A stretch of 64,000 nt of DNA. Origin: Tetracladium setigerum (taxonomy: Eukaryota > Ascomycota > Leotiomycetes > Helotiales). This document shows, one piece after another, positions 10,439 through 20,575 of this stretch. The stretch spans positions 1,116,001-1,180,000 of the forward strand of contig PZJY01000001.1 in NCBI GenBank assembly GCA_031472005.1, written 5' to 3'. Made by a program: the position numbers and the translations under genes. The notes beneath the pieces are model-generated. The model was not told the origin of the DNA. It saw nothing but the letters and a program-made list of their open reading frames with translations, and did no database searches. Numbering within the stretch: the first letter of the stretch is position 1; each line of letters begins with the position of its first letter.

Positions 10439-11757
10439 ATGAAGCCGATGCAGAGGCAGTTTGGGAAGTTGATGAAAAAGGGGCCTGGAGATTCTGCAAA
10501 TGTAGCTGTACTTCTCAGTGATTATGAAGAGGCAGACAAGATGCTCACCAAGGTTCCAACTTCTGCTCCCTGTCGCCCAACAATTTCTGACCCATCTCTC
10601 AGATCATCGAAGCCTCCAAGGCCTGGCGAGATGCCTGGGTGTCAATTCTGGCTGTGCAGTTAGGCACGGTGACGGCATTTGAGGAGCTATACAATCCCAT
10701 CATCGGTGCCAGCGACGGACATGGAGGGGAGCCGGTCTTGACACCAGAACAACAACTCGAAAGAACATTGAAGCTAAAGGAGGCATATACGGAGCTGAAG
10801 ACAGAGTTGACTGAAGAAGTCAACATGATGGATGCACGCATAATTCAACCGGCCACCGAAGCAAAGGAGTACCTACAACCAATACGCAAGACTATTAAGA
10901 AGAGGGAGAACAAGCGATTGGACTGGGAACGATATACAGACAAAGTCAACAGCCTGAGCAAGAAGATGAAACGAACTGATCGCGAGAACGCAACGTTAGC
11001 AAAGACTCAGGAGGAGCTTTCGATTGCCACAGATGTAAGACTTGTTCATCATTTTAGTCGGACAATTGCTAACCAAATCCAGGAGTTCAAAGTAGCAGAC
11101 GACCATCTTCGCGAAACCCTTCCTCCAATTATTCAGTCCGCATTCTCCATGCTCCCACTCCTCCTCAATGTTCAAATCCTCATTCAAAACACCATACTCG
11201 CTCAATACTACACTATTCTACACAACTATTGCACAGACACAGGCTTCACTTCGCCTCCGCCGCCCATGGAAGAAGTCATCGCGACTTGGGGTCGAGATTT
11301 CAAACCCATCCAACAAGAAGTCGAAAGAATCACCATCATAGCACGAGGGAAGGCCGTCCATTCACCAATGGCGCTCGGGGACGATCCTGCAAATCGAAAA
11401 GCATCAACCTCAGCTCTGGCATCCCGAAATGGTAGTTCAAGCACACTAGGAGCACGAGCAATGCGTATTCCCTCGAACACGAGTATCCCCCAAGTAGCAG
11501 TGGAAGACCCACCACCATCCTACGACATAAAGGAGAAGAAGAAACCACCGCCCCCGCCGCCCAAACGCATGGTATCGCAATTCTTGTACGCGGAAGCCCT
11601 CTATGACTTCCAGGGTCAGAATCAGGGAGATTTGAGTTTCAGGGAGGGTGATCAGATTCAGGTGGTGAAGAAGACGGATAGTACGGATGATTGGTGGGAG
11701 GGTAAGCTCAATGGCGTGAAGGGAAGCTTTCCGGCCAATTATTGCAAGATTATCTGA
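10439..11757 (+). CDS. hob1: BAR-SH3 amphiphysin homolog (Rvs167/Hob1 type)
   Basis: Three exons, 10439-10552, 10603-11034 and 11083-11757, give 406 residues. Introns are 10553-10602 (GTTCCA...CTCAG) and 11035-11082 (GTAAGA...TCCAG). The second is a multiple of three without a stop, so retention would add 16 residues. The N-terminal about 240 residues are a BAR domain starting with KPMQRQFGKLMKKGPG, a membrane-curvature dimer. A Pro/Ser linker containing PPPPPPKR follows. The last about 60 residues are an SH3 domain with ALYDFQGQNQGDLSF, DDWWEGKLNG and GSFPANYCKII, all core binding-surface motifs. The BAR plus SH3 order and the length fit Rvs167/Hob1 rather than the SH3-less Rvs161/Hob3. Family role: scission of endocytic vesicles at cortical actin patches. 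Confidence 0.95.
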
Positions 11758-12012
11758 ATGGAGATGTTTAGATATAAATGCAAAATCAAAAAAGTATGGA
11801 TACGGATTATGAGATAGGAAATAGAGATAGGAAAGAAGGCAATCGGAAAGAGCTCACGGTTTTAGGTAATGTTTTGTTGCAAGAAGTAATCGAGACCTAA
11901 CAATCCGCCACACCCAACTCAGACTGTAACAATCCACGTACCGTATAGTAACAATACTTGGAACAAAGAGGAGAGAAAAGACCTCTCAGACAAACATTTG
12001 TGCACTCTTTTC

Positions 12013-14441
12013 TCAAGATCCTAGGAAGTCATTCCCATTTGCACCCCAGAAGCCCCCATTCTCAAACCCGAAGCCGCCAAAGCCCAAACCCTCACTGCCA
12101 TCATTATACTGCAACAAATTCTCAAACGTCAAGTGGCCAAAGATATCTTGTTCGTATTCTTGCCAGGGGAGTGGATCGTCTACGTCTCCAGCGCCGCCGG
12201 AGTCGACGGGAGGTGGTATCCAGAATTGGGAGTCTAAACTGTTACTTAAATCGACATTGGTCTCGAGGGTGTTGTGGTTTGGGTCGTTCATTTCGTTCTC
12301 TGTGATGGGGAGTGATTGGGATTGAGATTGTGCTTGGGACGGGGAGTGGGATGGTAAGTCTCCTGCGTGTGAAACATCTTCTCTTCTTTGACGCTTTGAG
12401 GTGGTGGGGTGTGGAGTATGTTCCAGTTGACCGCGAGTTTGAGATTGGGCATCTTGAGAAGGAAAGCTACGTTTGCTTCTCCTACTGTTGTTATTGGCGG
12501 ACAAGGTTGAATTCGACAATAAATTTGTGAAATGATCCAGATTATCGCCGTAATGCGATGAGGAGAGATCGTTCAGTAAGGTGTTCAACGCGGAGTGGCA
12601 GTGTTTGGCTGTTACGGAAGAGCTGCTCATTTCTTTGAGCAGGGCGAGACATGTTCTGATTTCGCTGTTTGTTTCGTTTGATTAGTATAGTATGTTTCTG
12701 CTTTTGCTTTTGATGATCAAAGTTGAAATGTGTGCAAGAGTGGTTGTAACGGTGAAAAAATTGTAGTAGACATAATTCACTTACGGAAACCCCTTCTCAA
12801 CAGGATATAAATCCAACGCACACGCAAACGCAAGAATCAACCCGGCCATCCACGTAACCGACAAAGTCCCCGGCCAAGAAACACGACTTTGACAAGTATT
12901 CAAAGTATCTATCACCGTCCTACTCGCCGCAATACACGTCTGCAAACTCAAGCGGAACTCGAGAGACGTTGGTTTTAGCGAGAGGAATGGTCGGTTGACC
13001 AGGAGGATTAGTTGTTGGTAGTTTACGCTGAAAAAGAGTCCGAGGAGCGTTTTGATTTGGTTTCCGTCGTTGTCGGAATTTGGGTTGGTGGTTGAATTTG
13101 GGAGGTCCTGAAGATGCTTGGGGAGAGAGTTCCAGAATGAGTGGATGTCGCTCGTCAACTCGAGGACGCCGTTATATTCCACAGATCGGGCATCGAGTGA
13201 TTTGTGTAGCATCTCCAAGGCACGGCCAGTAAGTCTTGCGTAGGCTACAGAGTGTGCTAAAACTTCCTGACCAGGTCGCCTTCCTCTTTCTTGGAGTAAA
13301 TTCCTATCGGGAGGTTGTGCTGAGCTTGCAATGGACGATGATCGAGGGCGAGGAGATCTTGAGCTTTCATTTGGGGAATCGGACTCCTGAGTACGTGGTT
13401 TTTTCAACGCCGGGTGGCCTTCAGGTAGATGGAGAGTGGTCTCTGTTGTAGCGTCTTTGCCATCTGGTGCTCGTGTCTGGACTGGTTGATGCAACTCAGC
13501 GTATCCAGGCACGCAGACATCTGTATCGGAATCCTGAATACCCAAAGGTAAACCTAATGCCTGACTGAGGTGTCTATCGGCCACGTAAAAGCTCCAGAAG
13601 ATTCGTTTCCTCATATCAGCATCATGGGAGGATATTTGAGGATATCGATAGGGGCATCGATGCAGTCCGGCATGTAAGATCTGTCTGAGGAGTATACCTC
13701 CAACCGTGGACGCTGCGTGCAATGACATGGTGGCTATAAGATAGATTTGTCCGGCTAATGAAGCTTGCATGACCGGAATATCATGCCTGGTTGCGAGTGA
13801 ACATAGTAATGTTGTCAGCGTAGCCGCTGATTTGATTGAGCACTCGGGAGGGAGACGGAGATCTGGTCGGTCGAGAGCGGCGAGGTTGAAGATGCTTTGA
13901 AAGATAATAACACGACAGCGTCGTTTTCGTCGTTGGGTCTCGTTAAAGGAGGCATGATTTCCTTCTCTTTGAGAATAACAGAGTTCTAATTCCTTCAGAA
14001 AGGTCGGTCCATGGAGGAAGGGAAAAAGAGGGTGCCATACTCGGAAGTAAACGTGAATGAGTTCAATCGCATGTTCTCGACTCGGTAGTTGACCAAGCAA
14101 GTCTGAATCGACATCGTGATCTTTTGGTTGGGCGAGAGCCGGCTGATTGCTTGATGCGTAATATTCGGAAGCTTCATTCTCATGCCGGTTGTCGTCGGGA
14201 TCATCGACTCCACCAATATAGGTCTCAGCCCCTTCAACCTCTGGCTGCGAAATCACCCCGGGAGATTTTACTTTACTCGCCGCAAACGCTCGCCGGACAG
14301 TATTTACAAAGAAAATTCCACTCGAACTTCCAATGAATTGGCTCTCATTTGGCGAAACGGCTGTCAAGGAGCCGATCTCAATTGGTGGGACCGAAGACTC
14401 CATGTCTCGCAATTGGTATAAAGAACTTGATCTTCAGGAAA
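12013..14441 (-). CDS. Fungal-specific transcription factor, middle-homology and C-terminal part
   Basis: This is the larger piece of a Zn2Cys6-type regulator whose DNA-binding half lies upstream at 14894-15900. Reading is open from about 14441 (the first ATG is at 14403) to 12785. Intron 12784-12656 (GTAAGT...TCAG) then joins to the last exon 12655-12013. The segment SQFIGSSSGIFFVNTVRRAF is the usual start of the regulatory region. It is followed by the fungal transcription factor domain (FRVWHPLFPFLHGPTF, RKRIFWSFYVADRHLSQALG near the middle), which is helical and often ligand-responsive. The acidic, Gln/Asn-rich tail ends in FENLLQYNDG and a Gly/Phe-rich stretch, a plausible activation region. 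Target genes cannot be read from the sequence. The missing direct link to the upstream half is the main doubt: long intron, insertion, or two separate gene models. Confidence 0.75.
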
Positions 14442-14893
14442 TTTGATACAGTCGTCATAGCGAATACAGAAACTTCAGGACTGGGATGGTCGGTTGCAGG
14501 TGGGTGTCATAGCCAGTCGAGTCCAAAACGGTCGGACAAGTGAGGTTGAAAAAGCGAAGCTTTTGTTAGCGAGTCTTCCCCGCAATTCGGACCCCCGACA
14601 GAGAAGAACAAGCACGCTAGCAAAGTGCAATCTGCTAGTAATAGTACAAGTTAACGTGTATTTAAGTAAGGTACCTCAACTGTTGGAGCTTGTCAAGAAC
14701 ATTTCGATTCTTAAAACCTTATGGGCAACTAATTACGGTAGAGCCAAAGACTCTGGTTCGGCAGTTCCAGCTCCAACAAAATCCCGGATGTTTAAGTATC
14801 GCACAAAAGGCCAAACTAATGTCATTTAATTGAATCTCACAAGAATACAAGAATTATAGGCTAATTGTTGAACGAAGGTTATACTCAATTAAT
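14442..14893. other. Non-coding block splitting a transcription-factor gene
   Basis: About 450 bp without protein-like reading on the minus strand, placed between two halves of what looks like one Zn2Cys6 regulator. A possible donor (GGTAGATT, at about 14895-14902) and acceptor (CTGAAG, near 14438-14443) flank it, but this is several times longer than other introns in the window. It contains a perfect 10-bp inverted repeat, TGTTGGAGCT at 14681-14690 and AGCTCCAACA at 14769-14778. It could be a long intron, a small inserted element, or a decayed region. Confidence 0.5.
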
Positions 14894-15900
14894 CTACCAA
14901 ATAAAATCATCTTTAAATTTCTGCGGGAGACCCAACCCATTTGTCCGCACCAACTCAACTTCCGAGGTAGATAAACCGCCAGTATGGTCACTGACCGACA
15001 CTTCAGCCAAATCCTTTTGATTTGGTGATTGAGTATGAGTATTAGTATGAGTATCTCCCTCTTGAAGTCGTCCTAGATCTTGCTGTTTCCTCAGGTCTGC
15101 ATTTCCACCTCCATGTTGCGATCTCCCCAGCTCATTCTCTCTCCATCCCCCCCTCCTCCCATCTCCATCAAGCCTCATCCCCAAACCATCTTCACCATCG
15201 CCGCCTCCTCCTACTTTCCCTTTCACAAACCCATCCCTCCTACACCTCTCCTCGTACCACCCTCTCACCCCTCCACCGTCCCCAGCGGTGTTCTCCCCCA
15301 ATCATCCACCGCTAACTTCCTATCAACAGCACTCGTCTTCTCTCTTTCCCTCTCTCCATCACCTAACGGATTATTTTTCATCAAAGCTTCGGAAAGGTGC
15401 TTTGTTGAAATATATGGTAAAATTTTAAACAGAACATCCTCTGTCTCCGAGAGACGGGATTCCAGCGCTTCTGTGTAGCCTTTGGCTGGACCTCTGTGGT
15501 TGGGTGGGCGATTTGTCAGAGAAGGTAAGATTGATATTTGGATCAGATAACACATCCAAAGATGAAATTTAAAGAGAAAGCTTTTGTACATACCGTTTCT
15601 GCTTTTGTGGCCAGGTGCAATCAAAATTGAGTTGGCAGCAGCGAGCGCAAGTTGGTCTTGAGAAGCCGTGTATGTTAGAGCTGGTTTCTCTTGGAATGGA
15701 CAGGTAAAGAAGAAGAGCCTGACTTTTCTCCACCACACTATGGTGACCGAATACTGTTAGCAAATAGAGATTCTATGTCCTGGGCGGTCTTGGAGTGGGA
15801 CATTTTGAAATACCTTCTGTTTCTTTGTTCGACAAGAATTGCAAGCCACTGCACTTCTCGAGGAGCGTTCATCTAAGTTCGATACTTCCGGCATTTTCAT
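14894..15900 (-). CDS. Zn2Cys6 transcription factor, DNA-binding N-terminal half (disrupted)
   Basis: ATG at 15900, in AACCATGA context. Exon 1 (15900-15814) encodes VACNSCRTKKQK, the first two zinc ligands. The second half of the cluster, PTCARCCQLNFDCTWPQ, is in an exon ending at 15594. After an intron (15593-15494) comes the coiled-coil linker GPAKGYTEALESRLSETE, typical of this family. The third cysteine expected right after KKQK is not found at any normal splice junction: the most regular join (acceptor at AGTCAG, intron donor GTATTT) inserts residues without it. Reading then breaks in the C5 run at 15295-15299. One extra base would carry it on through a Gly-rich region to the stop at 14894-14896. 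This looks like the upstream part of the regulator at 12013-14441, either mis-sequenced or decaying. Confidence 0.55.
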
Positions 15901-16262
15901 GGTTCACCTGGCGTTCAATGTATATTAATCATGATTGATTGCATCCACTAAAATGCCCTAGGTATCGAATGTCTGGATCCCAAAAGTTGTTCAGGTTGGT
16001 GAAATGTGTGATCGTCAAGGATTGGGGTAATTACTGCCAAGGGACGATTCCGTTTCGGGTCATGGGATATCGGTTCAACTATTAACCTATGAGATTTATA
16101 TTGAGACATTCGAGAAAGAAACGAGGATTTCAAAAGAGTATCGCTCTTGACCTAATTCGGGCCAAATCAGACAAAAAACTATGGAGAACTAGCCAGCCCA
16201 ACACAAACGCCTGAACCCCATTCCTCTTAGCAAACACTCCCTCCTATATTGTCACTCCACAT
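15901..16262. other. Intergenic region
   Basis: The promoter side of the Zn2Cys6 gene and the 3' flank of did2, both transcribed on the minus strand. No gene or repeat is seen. Confidence 0.5.
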
Positions 16263-17141
16263 CTACGACCTCAAAGCCCTCAGTCTATCTCCAAGTCCAT
16301 CCTCCTCCACCTCAGTTGGTCCACTCTTAACCGGTGCAGCTTTCACAGCTTGAGCACCCTCCATCTCTAAGTTCAACTCCACGCCAGCTTCGTCCGCAAC
16401 CTGGTTCATCAGACGATCCACATCTTCCTGTGGAGTGCCAACTGCCGTTGCTGAAGTTGTCGCATTCTCATAATAACCTGTTGCGACATCCAGATCTTCG
16501 AATTGCGTTTCGAAGCGGTCCATAACTGCCGAAATCTTTCACACACACAAACTCGTTAGCCTTCCATTTCTCTCATGTCCTCTATCACTGGATATGTACC
16601 TTCTCCAAATCCATAGCCTTCATAGCTTGATCCATGCCCTTTACCACATTCATCATACTTCCCGTCACAGCGCGCATTGTAACAGCCGTTTGGACTCTGC
16701 TTGCAACAGCATCGATTCTGCTTCCGAGGCGGAGGAGGTTGAGTCGTTCGTTTTGTTTTCGAATGGCATTTTGGGCGTAGATTTTGGCAATATCAGAGTG
16801 GCCTTGCTGGATTGCCTTTTCGCGTAGAAGAGAGAAGTTAATCAGATTATTCGTAGGGTCATGGGTGGGAGAGAAGGAGATTTACGTACCTTCTTCAACT
16901 TATCCTTCTCGGTCTTCTCATCCTTGCCGGCTTTGGCAGCTTGTCTGTTTAGTTGTTTCGCCGTGAACTATGCTCCCATGATGTGTCAGCCTTGATATTC
17001 GTGGATATTATGGCCATTCTGCGAACTCGATTCACGATGAAGCGCAAGCCAGGCAACCCCGCGATCGGCGACTAAAAGCGTGCGATAAGGATGCGAAGGA
17101 CTGACCTTCAAGTTGAAGAGCGCTTTCTCAAGTCCGGACAT
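16263..17141 (-). CDS. did2: ESCRT-III-associated protein Did2 (Vps46/CHMP1)
   Basis: Four exons (17141-17106, 16967-16890, 16815-16600, 16535-16263) sum to 603 nt, exactly 200 residues plus stop. The protein begins [20 protein letters not shown] and continues with the basic first helix, [15 protein letters not shown], and [17 protein letters not shown], all diagnostic of CHMP1. The C-terminal helix ends GDRLRALRS, the MIT-interacting motif 1 (L-x2-R-L-x2-L-[RK]) recognised by Vps4 and Vta1. Family role: late-acting ESCRT-III subunit that recruits and stimulates Vps4 during multivesicular body sorting at endosomes. Length is close to the human paralogue. Introns have GTCAGT, GTACGT and GTACAT donors. 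The start is 335 bp from the divergent DUF427 gene. Confidence 0.96.
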
Positions 17142-17475
17142 GATGAACAGTGGCGATGTTGTTGTTATGTGTCGGCTGGTGTTTGTTGCGGGAGTAGGAA
17201 GTTCTGTATGGTGGTGATGGTTGAAGGGTTGGAAGAAAGGCCAGCCTCGTGTCTTGAGGTTGTGGTTCCGGCTGAACCCTGAATGGACTGATGACGCAGC
17301 ACTAGCGTGAACTGCTGATGTACGGTAGCCCATAGATGTGCCAAAGACGCACATATCAATCAACCCCTCCAACCCCGCCATTCACAATATAATCTTACTT
17401 GTCACCGATGACTTTGTTTATTACTTTAATTCATCAAATCTCCAAATCCTCTGTGAATTGATAAAAACTAACAAA
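17142..17475. promoter_or_regulatory. Divergent promoter of did2 and the DUF427 gene
   Basis: A 334-bp spacer is the whole distance between the two start codons, so both promoters and leaders must lie here. No obvious TATA box or repeat stands out. Confidence 0.6.
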
Positions 17476-18031
17476 ATGCCACCGAAACCGAAATTGAATG
17501 TCCAAAGCTTCCCTCGCCCACCACTCCTTGAGAAGACAAACAGACATCTGCAAGTGAAGTATCAAGGACATATTATTGCTGAGGCAAAGAGTGGTGAAGC
17601 ATTTTGGGTTTTGGAGACCTATCACGCACCCAGTAAGTCACAAATAGAAGCTGTTTTTGTTTCTTTGTGCTGGACTTCATGTTAACATAGATATCATAGC
17701 ATACTACTTTCCTCCCTCTTCCATAAAATATCCATTAACAAGAAGCGACGCCAGATCAACATACTGTGAATGGAAAGGAATGGCTACATACCACAACATT
17801 GACCTCCCTTCGACATCTGAGACTCTCAAATCAAGAATATGGAGTTACGAGAATCCTACGCCCACTTTCAAAGACCTTAAAGGCTATCTTAGTTTTTATG
17901 CTGGGGAGCCGTGGAATTGTTATGTTGACGGTGAAGAGGTTGTGCCGCAACCCGGGGATTTCTATGGTGGATGGACGACGAGCGAGCTTGAGGGAATCAT
18001 TAAAGGAGATGCGAAAACGAGGTGGATGTGA
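17476..18031 (+). CDS. DUF427 family protein
   Basis: Two exons, 17476-17632 and 17700-18031, with a 67-nt intron (GTAAGT...CATAG), give 162 residues. The architecture matches DUF427 (PF04248): HIIAEAKSGEAFWVLETYH, then YYFPPSSI at the splice join, STYCEWKGMATY, WSYENPTPTFKDLKGYLSFY, and GDFYGGW near the end. The fold is a small beta barrel. No enzymatic activity is firmly established for it, although the Pfam short name suggests nucleotidyl transfer. No signal peptide or membrane segment is present, so it is probably cytosolic. It shares its promoter region with did2. Confidence 0.92.
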
Positions 18032-18473
18032 TCTCGTTGATTATGGATGGAGAAAGGAAGGAAGTTACATCATGTAAGAAGTAGAGCTTGGAATGAATGA
18101 AAGGGGAAAGCACCAATGTGAAGAGGAGTATTTTTGAACATCTTAATTGTTATTATGTATGTAAATCTTCTTCCTGAAATCATCATCTTTCTATGATATA
18201 TAAAGTATATTACAACCCCACCTCACCCATTAACAAACGTTTGACACATCTAATCAAGTGTTCTTATTTCATGCAGACCGAATTCGGTCATATTACACAC
18301 ACAATCATTGGCCGACTGACCGTAAGGATTCCTATACAAGGACCAAGAGCTTTCCCGCAAAAATGCAATTCCAAATAAATCAAGAGAATGATATAAAACG
18401 CCATTTTGTATTTCCCAATGCTAACTCACTACATCTTCTCCTCTTCTACAAAAGCGGTATTGATGAGATCTAT
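18032..18473. other. Convergent intergenic region
   Basis: Lies between the 3' ends of the DUF427 gene and the CFEM gene. It is AT-rich, with TATATAAAG at 18198-18206, and is likely 3' untranslated and termination sequence. No gene is seen. Confidence 0.55.
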
Positions 18474-20575
18474 TTAAAGAGCCATCAAAGCAACGAGACC
18501 AGCAGCGATGAAGCTACCGGCGGTCATGCCGCTTCGTGAAGCTGCACCAGTGAATTGAGGTGGAGAGCTGGTGGTGGCAGTGCCGTTGGCGAAGATGCTG
18601 GTGAAGCCAGTCTTGACTGGAACTGGGACTGCTGGGGTGGTGAAGCCAGTGATGGTGGCTGGAGCAGTTGGGGTTCCTTGGACGAGGGAAACAACGTTGG
18701 TGGATGTACCGGTGATGGTCTGGAAGACGACTTGAGGAACAGTGACGGCGGTGGAGATGATCTTGGTGGTGGATGAACCTGGGATGATGGATCCCTCAGA
18801 TGGGCCCTCGGTTTGGGTGCATGGAACAACAAGGGTGGTCTCGAGGAAGATGGTGGTCACTGGTGCGGTGTAGGCTGGTGGTGGTGCAGTGATGGTGAGA
18901 GTGTTGACACCGGTGATGATGGCTGGGTTCTCTGGGATGTGAGAAGCGCAGATACCTTGGAAGTACTTCTCGGCAGAGTCGACCTCATCATCGGAAGCTC
19001 CGTGGGCAGACAAACACTTGTAGATGTTGTCAACAAAGTCGGCGGAAGAGCAGAAGCAGTTGACATCAGTGTTGGACTTGCATCCGGAGGAGAACAACCA
19101 GGTGTTCAAGCATTGTGGGAGAACAGCTGGGCAGTCTGCAGTTGGGACTGGTCCAGAAGAGGTGGTAGTAGTACCTGGAACAACTGGGGCAGAGGTGGTG
19201 ACTGGGGAAGAGGCGACAGGTGCGGATGTTGGGGCAAGGGCGCACTTGGTGCAAACAGTCGATGTGCTGGTGATGAGAACAGTGGAAGTAGAAAGGCTGG
19301 TCTCGATGGTAGTCAAACCAGAGGTGACATGAGTAGCAGTGACAGGGCAGAGGGTGGTGGAGGTCTGGACAATGACAGTGGTTGAGTCAACAACAACGAC
19401 GGTCGATGGAACTTGAGTAGTAACTGGGACGACGGTGGAAGTGACGGAAGTCTCAGTGATGACAGTGGAAGATCCAGCAGGGCAGTCGGTAATCTCAGCA
19501 CCACAGCTGGTGATGGTGGAAACACGGGTCTCAGTGAAGACGGAGGTGGTGAAGATGGTGACTGGTGGAGGAGCGGTGGTACCTGGGACAGATGCGCTGG
19601 TGGTACCGTTGACTGGGAAAGGTGGGACGGTGGATTGGAGAGGAGACTCAGTTGAGGTGGTGCTCTCTGGGGTTGGGGTAGGAGTTGGGATGATCTCAGT
19701 CTCGGAAGCTGGCTCGGTGGTGACTGGCTCGGTGGTGGCTGGCTCAGTGGTGGTAGAGCTGGATGGAGCAGTGGTAGATGGGATCTCGACAACTGGAGTG
19801 GTGGATGGGATCTCAACAACTGGGGTGGTGGATGGGATCTCGACGACAGGAGTGGTGGATGGGATCTCGATCACTGGGGTGGTAGATGGAAGAGCAGAAG
19901 TAGTGGTAGAAGTGACAGTGGTAGACTTTGGTGGGGTAGTGGTCTTTGGTGGCTCACAGTCGAAGTCGATGTGATGGAATCCAATATCGCACTTCTTTCC
20001 TCCCTTGGGGACCTTGATGTTGACCTTGGTGGCACCTCCGCACTGGGTGTTCTTGACAGTGGTTCCGTTCTTCTTGCAAGATTGCTTCTGCTTGCAGACA
20101 GATCCATCGGGCATGTCGTAGTGGAACTCGAGATCGGTATCGTACTCAACGGAGACCTGGAAAGTCTTGACAGAGAATTGCTTGACGCTCTTGGAGGTCT
20201 TGCATCCGAAGCTGGCGCTCTTGTCTGGGGTAACTGAACCCTTGATGCACTTGTTCTGGAATGTGCGGCCAGTGATTTGATCACGCTTGGTCTTTCCGTC
20301 AAAAGAGTCGGCGCACTTGAATCCACTGAACTCGAAGTCACCGAAGTTGGTGAAGTCTCCCAAGTTCAATCCCTCCCAGCTGAAACCATTCTTCTGAGGC
20401 TCGATACATTGGTTGTCGGTGTTTGCGGGACACGAGAACTTCTTGGCATCAAGCCATTGGAACTACTTGATGTCAGTATATGAAAGCGAGAATGAGTATT
20501 CGGTAGACATACGGTAGCGGTCGCGACTTGAGCACTTGAGGCCAAAGCCAAAAGAGTAAAAATTTGAGTCTTCAT
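18474..20575 (-). CDS. GPI-anchored CFEM cell-wall protein
   Basis: Exon 1 (20575-20513) is exactly a 21-residue signal peptide, MKTQIFTLLALASSAQVATA plus T. The 50-nt intron (GTATGT...AAGTAG) is followed by one exon, 20462-18474, for 683 residues in total. After the signal comes a Cys-rich region (ten Cys, residues about 22-170) starting FQWLDAKKFSCP. Next is a Thr/Ser/Pro stalk with a ninefold-residue repeat PSTTPVVEI, then a CFEM-like domain (residues about 464-527) with Cys spacing C-x6-C-x9-C-x7-C-x-C-x11-C and a final GIC. It holds seven of the usual eight CFEM cysteines, with CLSAHG where a second close Cys is normal. A second stalk and a hydrophobic tail (AGSFIAAGLVALMAL) mark GPI addition. 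CFEM proteins act at the wall in haem uptake, adhesion or host interaction; which applies here is unknown. Confidence 0.92.
19777..19884 (-). repeat. 27-bp coding minisatellite, four copies
   Basis: Four adjacent 27-bp units start at 19777, 19804, 19831 and 19858. On the minus strand each encodes PSTTPV[VI]EI. Differences between copies are mostly synonymous. It lies in the Ser/Thr-rich stalk of the CFEM protein, where copy number can change without shifting frame. Confidence 0.9.

Noticed and set aside
18813..19974. Long plus-strand frames opposite the CFEM gene
   Set aside because: Shadow of the Thr/Ser/Pro-coding repeat; the signal peptide, intron and GPI tail fix the minus strand as coding.
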